Shown here: one piece after another, positions 27,901 to 37,900 of the stretch | How positions within the stretch are numbered: position 1 is the first letter of the stretch | Layout: each line of letters begins with the position of its first letter | The notes under the pieces: model-generated | Seen by the model: only the letters and a program-made list of their open reading frames with translations | The model's database searches: none | What the model was told of the DNA's origin: nothing | Translations under genes and position numbers: made by a program | Source: Owenia fusiformis | Taxonomy: Eukaryota; Annelida; Polychaeta; Sabellida; Oweniidae | NCBI GenBank assembly: GCA_903813345.2 | Contig: CAIIXF020000001.1 | Coordinates: 42,503,366-42,567,365, forward strand | Direction of reading: 5' to 3' | Length of the DNA: 64,000 bases

Positions 27901-30900
27901 CAAAACAGCAGAAATAGAAAAATAACTGCCACTAATAGAATATGAGATGAGCTGTTTCCCATGAGATACAGAAAAAAACAGAACAGTGCTGCCCTCACTT
28001 ATGAAGGTGTTGACATTTTCTTTCACATTTGAAGAGGGTAAATTATCAAACCTATGTATGGACACATTCCCACCACCCTAAACCCAGCTCTACCATTATG
28101 CCTAACACTGCATGAATGAACTGTGAATTCCCTGACGAACACAAGAATGGTCAAAAGAATCCTTCTTTCCAATAGAAATTGTTGATATTTTTAATTAAGA
28201 GGCAATTGTGGAAGATGAAAACGATAATGATGAGTAAAAACAAGTTGGGAGTCTGAATATGTGTGAGAACTAGTAGAATGGAATGAGGCTATACTGTCAG
28301 ACATACAGGATAAATTGCTGAAATAAAGAGCAAAATGATAATTTTGAGCATTTTGGTATAACATGTTGTGAATTGACCATTCTCAAATGAAGGTAAGACT
28401 GAAATAAAAAATTAGGGGTACCATGGCGACGAAACATGGTTACCATGGCAATCAAGTAAATGCTAAGCTACAAAGTCTAATTCAATACACAAATCTAATT
28501 AATTTTTAAGATCTGAAATGATGATATCTGTATCTGCTTGAATTCAAACATTAAAGCATTTATCAATTGAGGAGGTCCAAATTTCAATAAAACTCTAGTT
28601 ACCATGGTAACCAATCAAATTTCAGCCCCCAAAGTCTAATTTAATATTTATAATCAATCATTGTCTAAGATCTGAAATAATGAGACATGTATCTCCCTTA
28701 TTTCAAAAGTTATAGCATCCATCCAATGTGGGGGTCGGAATTTCCGTAAAACCCTGGTTACCATGGCAACCAATCACACGTCAGCTCCCAAAGTAAAATA
28801 GAATACTTAAAACTAACCATTTATGAAGATCTGAAAAAATGAGACCTGTATCTCCATTATTTCAAAAGTTATAGCATCCATCCAATGTGGGAGCTCGAGT
28901 CTATGAAATAGACCCCTGTATAAGTCATGGACCAATACAAGGCCAAAATCTGAGGTTTTGTGGACTGATCTTTACATACAATTGTTGCTTATATATTATA
29001 GAAGTTTTCTATTGACATTTTAACCCTTCCTAACACATTGGTGACAAAATATGCATGAAATGACTCTGTCAGTCCTGAAAAATTGGCCTGAAAATTGACA
29101 CCCGAAGGGCATATTGTATCCATTTCCATGGCAACCAGTTAACCATGTGACATGAAATTTTTATCATATATTCAATTAGCCTATACCAATATAACTTAGT
29201 AATTTGGAAACATTCCATTGAGTATTTTTTGAGTTCTTGCCCAATTATATAGTAGGGGTCCAAATTTTAGCCCATGGGGGGTAAAATGGCCACAAAATCT
29301 AAAAGCTGAAAAACTAAGATCTAATAATCCACACAAATATGTAAAATCATAGTAGTAACATGAAAAATTATTTCCCATAAAATCCCTCTGAACGCACGCT
29401 GAAACCCACATTCTGACTGCACTAGCTAATTTACGCCATTCGCCTATTTTCAAGCACAGTAACACGTATATTTATTTCACCTAAAATATAAACTGATTCG
29501 TGTTTTATGATGCTCCTAGCCCATTAACAATATATATATGATATCAGAGTTATTCGTCTAAAATGTTTTGAGATATATAGGTAAATGTGGAGGACGAAAG
29601 GATTTTCATGTGTGTACATTTTTCTCAAAAACGTCACATTCTATCATGTTAAAAGTGAGGATCCTCTGGATTACGCCACAAAATGTGTAACAATGCGTGC
29701 GCGAGCTTTTTGCGACACGTCATAGTTTTTGATATTTTAGGCTTGCTGGAACACTGGTGCTGAGTCCAGCGGTTGCTGTAACAGAAAAACATGTAAAGTA
29801 AGGGAACTTTGAGGAGTGTAAAAATCAAAATTTATTTTGCACAATTACTTCCTGTTATGCGTTGAAAATTACAGTGGTATAGTTAAAGTAATATTATGAC
29901 TTTTTGGTGATATAATGACCAAGCATTTTTTAGCATAGTATTGTCAAATGGCGAATTTAGCTAATATCCCAATCCTACTTGTAGTATGATACTTTGGCTG
30001 AATGTACATATGCAAATATGACAGGACTTTGTAACAGTGGGGTTTGTACTATAAACAATCCCTGCTCTACGTTATTCAAAATAGCAGGTAATATGAACAT
30101 GTGTGACATGTTAGATTTTGATAATAATAAAAGTCGCATATTCAATTTCCTAATCTTTTTTAATATTTTGTGTTGAATGAATAATTGCATAATTGCTTGC
30201 CAGGTCTGTGTTTCTTATATCACAGCTGAGCTTAAGTTTATACAGTCCCACTGAGTGATACATATTAATTGTTAACCATATATATACCATGGTACATTTA
30301 TGGACCTTATCTTAAATCATAGTGGTAACTATCATGATTTGTAAAACCAATTTCTCGCTTTTTTACATCAAAAATAGGTTCAACGGTGCCTGGGGAGACC
30401 TATAGGAAAAACTCCCTACAAGGAGAAGCGTCTCTTTTTGCCGGCGCTGGAGCTGCTGTAAGACTTCGATATAGCGACTTCAACAAGGAAGGGCAAATGT
30501 GGCAGCCTTATGTTGTAAAGCAGAGTGATGGCACCATGATAACATCCTCTGATTATCCACAGCTAGACATAAGTGGGTGAGGATACGATTTCACATTATC
30601 ACTTGGTGTCTTTGTAAAAATTTAAAAATGAATTGAGTCTTTGTAATGAGTTTAGATTTAGACAACGGGCACGTTATCCCTGTTCAGATCCGGTATCAGA
30701 GTTCAGATTTTGACTCCGAGGCAATACTTTAAGTTTAAATTCAGAGTTTGGTTTAGATTTGAATTTTGAGTCCGTGTAGTGAGTTTAGTCTCTCTTTAAT
30801 TTATTGATTTGTATTTATGGAATCATTTATCACAATCCGGAAGTTTTGGCTCATCAAATTGCATGTTAAAGAACAAAAACTATTAGATGTTCATGTAACA

Positions 30901-32733
30901 CTTAATGTACCCTTTGCATTCGTTTGACTTGCACTTCTTAAAAGAGAGCTCTGTAGTTTAACTAGACTCTGCACGCAGGGTACACTCAATGGTTTGAATC
31001 CACAGTCAAAATATTTAATTTATCGCAGGGGAACCATCCATTGGTAAAGCTGCTAGCGTAGTTCATGAAACACAATTGTTGCATTTGCACTGCACTCCTG
31101 ATCATTACTTCGGATGTTGTGCTTTTGTTTCCTTATGCCTGATTGTACTCATTCATCAGAAAACATATTGTTGTCTTCGACCTCCTTCCGTTCAACTACT
31201 CCCAATGAATATAGACCTTTTTGTGATATTGCAGAGATTGTGGAATTGTGATCTGTGCTAGAGATGCAGCCATAGTGAATGAAGTAGATGTTGACTATTT
31301 CAAAGATGGAGCGCTAAAGTAATTTGTTTATAATTATATAATGACTGCTAGATTAATTTCATGAAGTTGGGTATTACAATTGAAGATTAGTGCATGCGTG
31401 TTGCCTTTTGAGTACTAGACTATACAGTAAAGTTCAAACTATAATTGTTCACACAGATTTTTATGGTATGCAAATATTCTAACAGAAGTACTACAGCATA
31501 AAATGAACGGTTCTGCTTATAAGAATGTTTATGGATTGATTGATTCGAATCAACTTTTAATTTATAGAATTCCCTATAGGAATATAGGGTTCGTATCTGT
31601 TGATGTTGGTTTCAATTCAACTATATGGACTGCAGAAATAGCTCGGCAGGGGACAAGGTGCACTGCCCAGGTTTGTCAGTTTGTTATACTTACCTCATAT
31701 CTCTATTGAAAGATAAATGCTCCATAAACCAATTTTAGGGGAAAAAAATTATTTTGTATTGAATATCAGGTAAGTGTATTGAGAAGTGATTGGGTGTAAT
31801 TAGTTCAGCTTCAGTGCACTGCATGTAACAGACCAGGTACAGTTTAAAATTTGATTTCTTTTATTTCTTTTGGGTTTACTGTTCCTCTGTTGGATGAGCG
31901 AATAGGGTATAATTAGTACAGTTTAAGTGCACTGCGTGTGCCAGTCAATCACCATTTGTGCCACACTGGTTTTGGACAGCTCGCCAAGTGTACATTCTTT
32001 TAAAACAATAGGAAAAGAATGTACTCATGTATGTTACAGCTGGATATCCTTTCAAATAAACTGCAGATCATTATATTGTGCTACAACCCAAGTGGGACTT
32101 AACTGCATTAACAAATGAGGACGAGAGAGTGTTGATCCTGATAGGATCTTTAAAATGGCGTTACATGATAAAATCAACATGGAAAGGAGTTCATTATCTT
32201 AATTGCAGTTTCCCACTTTGCATGCAGGTAGATATAGATGGCGAACTACAAATTGGTGTCTGCACTCACCAGATTAATCAATGGCAAGTCACTGATACCC
32301 GGACAGTTACATACAAGAGCGGTATATGCAACATACAGGCGAGAGAACGAGTGCGTACATATTGTATAAACATATAGATAAGTGAATTGTTTCACCTTAT
32401 ACTGGTCATAATGTGTTTTCTTCCAAACAAAAAATTACTTATGGTATTTGACCAGTCCCTCGGTCATTGAGAAGAGGAACCATCTTTCGATGTAGTTAAC
32501 AACTTAACCATCAGATAAGCCTTTAAAACCGTGCGATTCGGTGCAGTATTCGACACATTCTTGAATAAAAATCATGTTCATAATATTATGTCATATGATC
32601 TCAATTGTGTTATTCTAATTGTAAAAAAAGACTTCTGAGTGTACCCAGTATGTGTAATTGGTCTTTCTATGTATTTTACAAGTTCTTTGTATTTTAGTGC
32701 ATTGGAAAGAACACCAACAAATGTGAATTCTAA
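15568..32733 (+). CDS. ADAM-related secreted protein with degenerate metalloprotease site (23-exon model)
   Basis: Exons by hand: 15568-15663, 15809-15988, 16621-16734, 17941-18063, 19231-19317, 19808-19891, 20111-20196, 20678-20841, 21233-21305, 21545-21644, 22053-22100, 22235-22297, 22648-22707, 22861-22902, 23658-23780, 24153-24254, 29741-29797, 29985-30087, 30378-30576, 31235-31318, 31457-31670, 32228-32350, 32698-32733. All have AG/GT borders and compatible phases, giving about 786 residues. Order: short hydrophobic N-terminus (possible signal peptide), lysine-rich stretch, metalloprotease-like domain (about 172-385), three disintegrin-like modules (about 386-534), Cys-rich link, unrecognised C-terminal region. 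No transmembrane segment is seen, so secretion is inferred. The first exon is preceded by an acceptor-like AG, so an upstream exon is possible. ADAM membership rests on the HExxH-type helix, the CVM Met-turn and repeated CGNG..GEECDC motifs. The specific orthologue is not recognised. Confidence 0.75.
16621..16734 (+). CDS. Exon 3 of the ADAM-like gene, copy 1 of a duplicated exon
   Basis: Flanked by acceptor ACTTGCACAG and donor GTAAGT, phase 0-0, 38 codons. It contains ISFYIGKDD and ends SLSTFSFPPK. It is clearly a paralogue of the exon at 17941-18063, which shares both splice borders and the SFY.GKD and LSTF.FPPK motifs. Both phases allow the two exons to be used in series or as alternatives without breaking the frame. 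Confidence 0.7.
16783..17770. mobile_element. Second fold-back Tc1/mariner-type remnant, in the ADAM-like gene
   Basis: Termini GGGTGTCTCAAAAAAATGTA / TACATTTTTTTGAGACACCC in AT-rich (TATA) flanks. The inverted arms run about 300 bases or more (16783 to about 17090 and about 17440 to 17770). It lies in the intron between the duplicated exons at 16621 and 17941. Its family differs from the 4177-5169 element but its build is the same. Confidence 0.75.
17379..17579 (+). pseudogene. Tc1/mariner-type transposase C-terminal fragment
   Basis: Encodes FLCGYLKESLNAHSK, then DLEQLKGNIQREIQNIPPAL, ending AVIGI and TGA. This is the typical transposase C-terminus of Tc/mariner-like elements (..LWGYLKE.., ..EL...I..EI..IP...L..VM.N...R...). 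The N-terminal and central catalytic regions are absent. Confidence 0.75.
17941..18063 (+). CDS. Exon 4 of the ADAM-like gene, copy 2 of a duplicated exon
   Basis: 41 codons, phase 0-0, with the same acceptor (ACTTGCACAG) and donor (GTAAGTT) as exon 3. It encodes TSFYTGKDG and ends SLSTFFFPPK. The upstream intron sequence is also partly shared with that of exon 3, so the duplicated segment included the 3' part of the intron. A fold-back Tc/mariner remnant (16783-17770) lies between the two copies. Confidence 0.7.
18828..19090 (+). repeat. Pair of about 82-bp direct repeats in an intron
   Basis: Segments 18828-18909 and 19011-19090 both run from TTCAAGTACCAATATCACAA to AAGAATAAACAT with a few differences. 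A local duplication upstream of exon 5 of the ADAM-like gene. Confidence 0.85.
19231..22100 (+). CDS. Metalloprotease-like domain exons of the ADAM-like gene
   Basis: Seven exons (19231-19317, 19808-19891, 20111-20196, 20678-20841, 21233-21305, 21545-21644, 22053-22100) encode about residues 172-385. The active-site helix lies at 20805-20840 and reads IELGHLLGLFDD where the reprolysin consensus is HExxHxxGxxHD. The catalytic Glu (E301) and middle His (H304) remain, but the first zinc ligand is Ile (I300) and the third is Asp (D310). Downstream, ESCVMNS matches the ADAM Met-turn, and the WSSCS and CF motifs match the end of the domain. Known ADAMs with such losses are non-proteolytic adhesion or binding proteins; loss of protease activity here is inferred. 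Confidence 0.75.
22235..29797 (+). CDS. Three tandem disintegrin-like half-modules of the ADAM-like gene
   Basis: Exons 22235-22297, 22648-22707, 22861-22902, 23658-23780, 24153-24254 and 29741-29797. Module 1 has VCGNGETEIGEICDC then a CDPFTCK end. Module 2 has LCGNGKVEKGEECDC then CDDPRCEALICK. Module 3 has SCGNGKIDDGEECDC then GCCNRKTCK. Each matches only the N-terminal half of an ADAM disintegrin domain (CGNG..E.GEECDC ... CC...TC); the half carrying the integrin-binding loop is absent from all three. A normal ADAM has one full domain. The last two exons are separated by a 5.5-kb intron almost filled by transposable elements. Confidence 0.7.
24288..24395 (+). repeat. Dispersed repeat shared with 51393-51497
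   Basis: Both contain TCAAAGATGACRTACG..TAATGTAAAYCTGTATTGA and GATTGGTCCAAATCGA. Same orientation, moderately diverged. Confidence 0.55.
25837..26480 (+). repeat. About 160-bp tandem units containing GTTGCCATGGTAAC
   Basis: Units begin near 25837, 25996, 26155 and 26317 with CACATTGGATGGATGCTATA or a diverged form. Most carry a GTTGCCATGGTAAC-type palindrome (25956-25969, 26115-26128, diverged 26274-26287). The mirror array lies in the right arm of the fold-back element. Confidence 0.75.
28420..28900 (-). repeat. Mirror array of the 160-bp units in the right arm
   Basis: The reverse-complement counterpart of 25837-26480, with palindromes at 28598-28611 (GTTACCATGGTAAC) and 28757-28770 (GTTACCATGGCAAC). 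It has diverged from the left arm by scattered substitutions, so the arms are not a recent exact duplication. Confidence 0.75.
29985..32733 (+). CDS. Cys-rich link and unrecognised C-terminal region of the ADAM-like gene
   Basis: Exon 29985-30087 encodes an EGF-like cysteine pattern (AECTYA, GLCNSGVCTINNPC). Exons 30378-30576, 31235-31318, 31457-31670 and 32228-32350 are long, open and phase-compatible, and encode about 205 residues with few cysteines (DCGIVICARD, GTRCTAQ, GVCTHQ, GICNIQ). I do not recognise this as an ADAM cysteine-rich domain. The chosen last exon (32698-32733) adds CIGKNTNKCEF then TAA, using a weak GTGCGT donor at 32351. Alternatives are read-through to a TAG at 32375-32377 or another donor. 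No membrane anchor is visible. Confidence 0.55.
30907..30985 (+). mobile_element. About 78-bp miniature element with GTACCCT/AGGGTAC ends, copy 1
   Basis: Runs from GTACCCTTTGCATTCG to GACTCTGCACGCAGGGTAC. An inverted copy is at 36274-36350 and a part at about 48746-48765. Confidence 0.6.
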
Positions 32734-33296
32734 AACAGATACGAATATCTTTGGATGATCATTTGAAGACTAATCTAACACAAAACAAACTGAGTAATAT
32801 CGCCTTTGGAATTCATCTGAGCATCTTATCAGTATCTACTGATACTAAATGACAGTTTTGAAATAATATAAAGTCGATTTTTAGGGGATTTAATTGAATG
32901 AATTAGCTACTTAATTATGCAAGGATGCGTGTATATTAACTAATTTGTAATACATTCCTGTGTTTATGTATCTACATGTTGTTCAATAAGTGTATAATTG
33001 CAACGAGGTGATTATTTCCATAAAATGGATCTTAAAGAAAATCTACGCCATCATTCAGTGAAAATGACAAAGGTGTTGAATAGGGTATTGAAAACAGTAG
33101 GCTATACTGTTTATTTTCTGAAAAAATGTTAACCACTGATGTCACATTATATACATTAGTATAGATAATTCAATTCACTGTCATCTGATGAAATAAATGT
33201 TAGTAGAATTTTATCAATTCATTCAATCAATGTATACTTAATGAACATTAACTTGTGAGTAAACACAAATTATGCATTTTCAATTTTGATTATATT

Positions 33297-33302
33297 AATA
33301 AA
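33297..33302 (+). promoter_or_regulatory. Candidate polyadenylation signal for the ADAM-like gene
   Basis: AATAAA about 560 bases after the proposed TAA at 32731-32733. Another AATAAA lies at 33192-33197. The choice between them cannot be made from sequence alone. Confidence 0.3.
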
Positions 33303-34026
33303 GGAAAAAATATAATATAAAACTATCAATGTTTATTGTTCATTCTATGTGCAGTGTCGAGGAAGCACCAGATCCTCTTCCGTTGCAGCTATACAGTAGA
33401 ATCCCAATACGGATCATACACAGGGTCACTCACAAAATACAGCACGCTTTTTTTCAAACAATCTTGTCAATGTTGATGGCAATTTCCTGTGTAAATGGAG
33501 CTTGAGCAGTGGTATGTTTAGCAAATAGCCTCGCGGGGATGTTAGTTTGATATTTCTTTGCAATTTCCAAATAAGTAGTTAATTATGGAAGTTTATGTAT
33601 ATTTTACACGGACGGTATAAGACGTGTCATCTATTGATTTATTTGGAGCACTGTAATTTCATTACATGGAAGTGGAAAGATAATTTTAGTACTTAAAATT
33701 GATGTCTGACCCATTCCAAGCAAGTATAGCGAGGTCGCTTGTGCCAGGTTTCATGAAGTTTTCACAAAGTGAATTCAAGTTATTGTCGTCTTGGTTAATC
33801 ACTGGTCCTATCATTTGGTCAATCTGATACTCATAGCATCTTTCTGTTTCACTTGATTACTGAGAAGAATTGAGATGTCATGGTTTATCATGATGTCATT
33901 TGGTAGTTATGCCAGACTTTAGACACTATAAAGCTGAAGCTTGTTTATAATATGACACTAGTTGCATGTAGTTAAGGTATGTAATAAGGCTGGCATCAGG
34001 CTTGTTACAAACCCTCATATCTATAT
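33303..34026. other. Intergenic space between convergent genes
   Basis: Separates the ADAM-like gene 3' end and the SLCO stop. A phase-compatible but stop-interrupted segment follows an acceptor-like GTGCAG at 33355. It could be an alternative or decayed last exon. Confidence 0.4.
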
Positions 34027-34903
34027 TTAATGGAGCCGAGTTGGATCTGAGATGGCCCGTATTCTTACTGCATCTGTAGATACAAACCCATTATCATGTG
34101 TTGCTATCGTGACAACTGGCTTGACATCACCAGCTTCAGGTTGAATCTGTTCCGTATATTTGATAATATCAGCTTTTGTCGGTTCTATTTCACCATTGCT
34201 AATGTCTACTCCACTATCGTCTGAGTCTATTTTACTCATGCTTAATGAATTATCATCATTAGGGGGTTTGTATAGGAATTGTGCGAGAAAAAATAGTATA
34301 GCTGATACAAATTTAACTGCAAGGCCGAGTATAAGGAGATTAATGGCTAGTTTGTCAGAGTCATACACCCAACATGATCCTCTAGTGTCACATTTATTCT
34401 GCCACTGGAGACAAGTAATATCAAAGAGATAACCAAACAGTATTGGTCCTGGAACAGTCCCTGCAAATGAATGTAACACTGGTCAGAATTGTATTCAAAA
34501 AGTACCCGGGCCTTTGGGAAAAGACTGAATACAGTCATGTCATTAAGACACCTTAAAATAGCTGATTTGAATTTCCTCCGAACTTAAGATAAAAGTAGAT
34601 GACCTTACACCAAATATAAAAGGTTGTAAAATCATAAATTAAAATGTTTGAAAACTCACCTAAACATCGTATGAAAACCCACTTTATACCAATAGCATAT
34701 GATCTCTGAGCGTCGGGAATGACTCTTAAAGATACAGACATTGCTATAGGTGTTGCAATGAAGGTCAGAGTGACTACTATGCAGAATACAGGTAGAAACA
34801 ACGCTAAAAGGTTGCAGTCTTGGGTACATTTCCCATATGTTGCTTTGTAAGCTTTTTCGGCTACTTTGCCCACCTGACTAATGCACGAACAGTTCGCATA
34901 TCT
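34027..34903 (-). CDS. SLCO exons 9-10: TM10 to TM12 and C-terminal tail
   Basis: Exon 34903-34660 completes the extracellular loop (NCSCI, GKCTQDC) and encodes TM10 and TM11 with IPDAQRSYAIGIKWVFIRCLG. Exon 34460-34027 begins GTVPGPILFGYLFDITC, then CWVYDSDKLAIN and TM12. It ends with a roughly 80-residue acidic, Ser/Thr-rich cytosolic tail. The last residues, DPTRLH, do not form a clear PDZ-binding terminus. Confidence 0.92.
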
Positions 34904-37900
34904 CTGGAAAAATATAAAATCAACATATTTTAATATTTTGGATTAATGTACCTTCTACGTACATGTACATAACCCTCCTTATCGGCTCGAAAACACAAAA
35001 ATACCTCCGACTAGAGTCACGGGTAGCCTATTAAATGACGGTGAACAAACAACTTCGTTCGTTGATATTGAATGGAGGCGAAAGTCTGAAAGTGTCAATG
35101 GTAACTCCAGGAAATGATAATATTTCATGAAATTCATTTTCCCAATTTTTCTCAAAGCTCCTTGAGAACAGCGGCTTTACCATTGATCATAAACCAGGTA
35201 TACTAAAAGAAGACAAATTAACGATACTTTCCTGAAAAAGCAAGGAAATACACACAAATGCCTTTCATTTTATTTTGTGCCAGAAAATAACACGTGCAGT
35301 TATATCATATATCATTTTATCAAGTGTTTTCGTCCCACAATTACAAGCACCTTAAACTCTCCTTTGAAAAAGACATTCATTGCGATTAATAATGCGTGTG
35401 CTCAGGTAACTACAATATCAAATTCAGAAAGGGGCTTAAACGTGGTGGTAATACCTTTATATCTCCATCAAAGAAGGAATCCGCACATCCTGCATGACAG
35501 GGAGTGAAGTATTCGACTCCATCAACACCACATATTGGTTCATAGCTCTCTGATGTACAGTTGCAATTCTGGTTGCATGGAACTATCAAACTTGCTTCAT
35601 CAATCGTAGAACTATATAAATATAACATTTTGATTAATTTAACTTTGGCGTAGGGTAACCCCTTTCACATAACAAAACTTTACACCACAAAACCAGCAAT
35701 AGCATATTGATCGAAGGATGAACATTCAAATCAACAAAAAAACTAATTTCCCCAAATAATGCCCATATTTTGAAAAGGCAAGGCCCATTTTTGATAATAT
35801 GGCCTTAAAAGACCTATAAAGGCCAAGCAATGCCCAAAAGGCCCACTTATTGAGGCCCTATAGTGCTATGGGTGACAATAAATGAAATATGAATCTGATG
35901 ATTGATTGATTAATATGTAAAATGAAAGTCAAGACTTAACTATCATCTATACTTACAAATTAAAATATGACACATTAATTCCGCTAATGTTTGCGGGTTT
36001 GCACTTTGCAATGAAGCTGAATACCAGGACAAAACAGACGATGGTACTGCCCAAACACAACCTAAGCATGCCCTTCACCTTCAATTTAAACCGTTTGCTC
36101 AAGTAACCTCCGAGAAATTGTCCACCCGCAGCACCAACGACAGCGGCCAGCCCTATAAAGAGAATGAAATGGAGAGAGCGAATACCATAAATGGTAAGAA
36201 CTAATGAGATAAGGAAGTCTTGATGATAGCTTGTATACGAGTAATTTAATGGTTGTGGTTTCTTAACTGATGCATTACCCTGCGCGCAGAGTCTAGTCAT
36301 ATTGAAGACGAAGCTCTCTTTTAAGAAGTGAAGTCGAACGAGTGCAAAGGGTACTGATGCACCAAATGACCTCGCTAAAATTCACCCAATCAACAAACAA
36401 GCAATTAAATCAGAAAATGAAAAGAAATTGTAACGAGGACCAAGTACGGCTGACCTAGCATTGAAAGGATTATGATAAATTGTTGATGAATACATAATAC
36501 TGTGAATTATGTCTGGTTTACTGGCTGGTGTTGTTCATTCTGAATCAATCAATGTGTGTTCTCACCTCCATACAAAGCCGCCATCCCAGCACTTTGTGAA
36601 AATTGGTTCTGGATGAATTTAGGCATAAATGTTGCAAACCCGCTGGTCAGTAGGCCTTCGCTACATCCAGCCAGTGTTATACACATGAACGTTGGGTTCA
36701 TTACAATAAACTTTGTTGAAAGAGGTAGGTCTTTAATGGATGTTCCGAACCCTTTCTTGCTAACGATCGCTTCACTTCCATCTGCGTGTGCTTGCGAATA
36801 TCTTTCTGCCCGTGCATTTTTAGCTTCTGTAATATAATGCGGATGAAATGTAATATCACATCGATTCATCTGTCAGATATATCGTGTACACCAATGCGTG
36901 GAATCGTTCTTTACCAGTCATCCTTCAATCAAAGGATTTGTTGCTCAATTCAGCCCTTCATGCAAGGCCAGGCAGTTTCATTTTAGGGGTAATAAATAAG
37001 CTGAGTTTCCTAGTGGTCAACGCAGAAAATGCGTTCTCCAATTATAAAGTTCTATACATAATTCAATGGGGATGTTATGTTCTCCCTCTGTGACCCCTAA
37101 TGAGATGCAAATTACTAATAAATTGGATTCTTAACAAGAACTGCATGCAGACTAGGGCAATAAACTCATTAGTAAACACATTATGCCTGTTTATCACTGT
37201 GAAAATCTTTGTTGATTTTGACCTTTGATTAAGTAACAACTGTCCTGATTGACTGGTGATTTAATGGCTATTTGAAGGTTTGTTTGCTCAATCCCAACAA
37301 TTGTATAAGCTGCATCAAGGGTATGTAAAGAAGTAAAATACCCTTGGACCAAAGATGATATATCATAATTATACAATTTTTAAATCAATGTTTCGCATAA
37401 CATAACATGCAGCATACAATAACTAATTAGTCCATCTATGTAATACATCATCGTGAGATATCACAGCATTCTCTCAGTTTCCTTCTAGAACCATTCTTGT
37501 GCATCGCAGAGATGGTCTGAGTATCAGAATGGTAATACATGGGTCTCTTATATTGCTCTTATAACGAGGGCGATGAACCAAGTTTTCAGGCAGACGAATT
37601 CTCCAATTCTTACCTGGCATTTCGTAATCGTAGCAGAAGAGAAATGCGGCTGTGATTATTGAACAAACACAACCGATTGCGAACCCAATCCACCATGCTC
37701 CCACCCACCTCGGATCTGCTGGAGTTATAGAAATTCTGCAAATAGAAAGAATTGTTCAGTCTTGTCCGGTGTTGAGTGTATTAATTTTAAAAGCTAAATG
37801 TATTTTGGTTTCAGAAATCTTTAGAGAGGAGCATTGTTATAGCTATCTTGGCCCCTGGTCTAGTCTTGCACCCTAACAGTATATCCTTTCTGACTACTTT

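Larger units (their letters stand above)
25302..29424. mobile_element. 4.1-kb fold-back transposable element nested in the GACGTG element
   Basis: Terminal inverted repeats TAGTGCAGTCAGAATGTGGG, flanked by a GCT duplication (25299-25301 and 29425-29427). The homologous site in copy 1 is unoccupied and has a single GCT equivalent. The arms are imperfectly complementary over about 1.5 kb or more each: terminal repeats, then about 160-bp tandem units at 25837-26480 mirrored at about 28410-28900, then inner pairs such as 27541-27620 with 27929-28040. No coding sequence is recognised. Confidence 0.75.
24686..29721 (-). mobile_element. Non-autonomous DNA transposon, GACGTG family, copy 2, with nested insertion
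   Basis: The same termini as the 13239-14400 element in opposite orientation, flanked by ATA on both sides (24683-24685 and 29722-29724). It fills most of the 24255-29740 intron of the ADAM-like gene. It is interrupted at 25302-29424 by a fold-back element. The parts outside that insert align closely with copy 1. Confidence 0.75.

Noticed and set aside
25302-29424. CACTA (EnSpm) assignment for the nested fold-back element
   Set aside because: The target duplication is 3 bp, but the ends read TAGTG...CACTA, the opposite of the CACTA...TAGTG layout, and there is no transposase.
30985-31030. tRNA-like GGTTTGAATCC word
   Set aside because: No acceptor or anticodon stems around it, so it is not a tRNA gene.
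31790-31945. Two 40-bp similar words (ATTAGT.CAG.TT.AGTGCACTGC)
   Set aside because: A short, diverged local duplication with no borders. Not enough to call an element.
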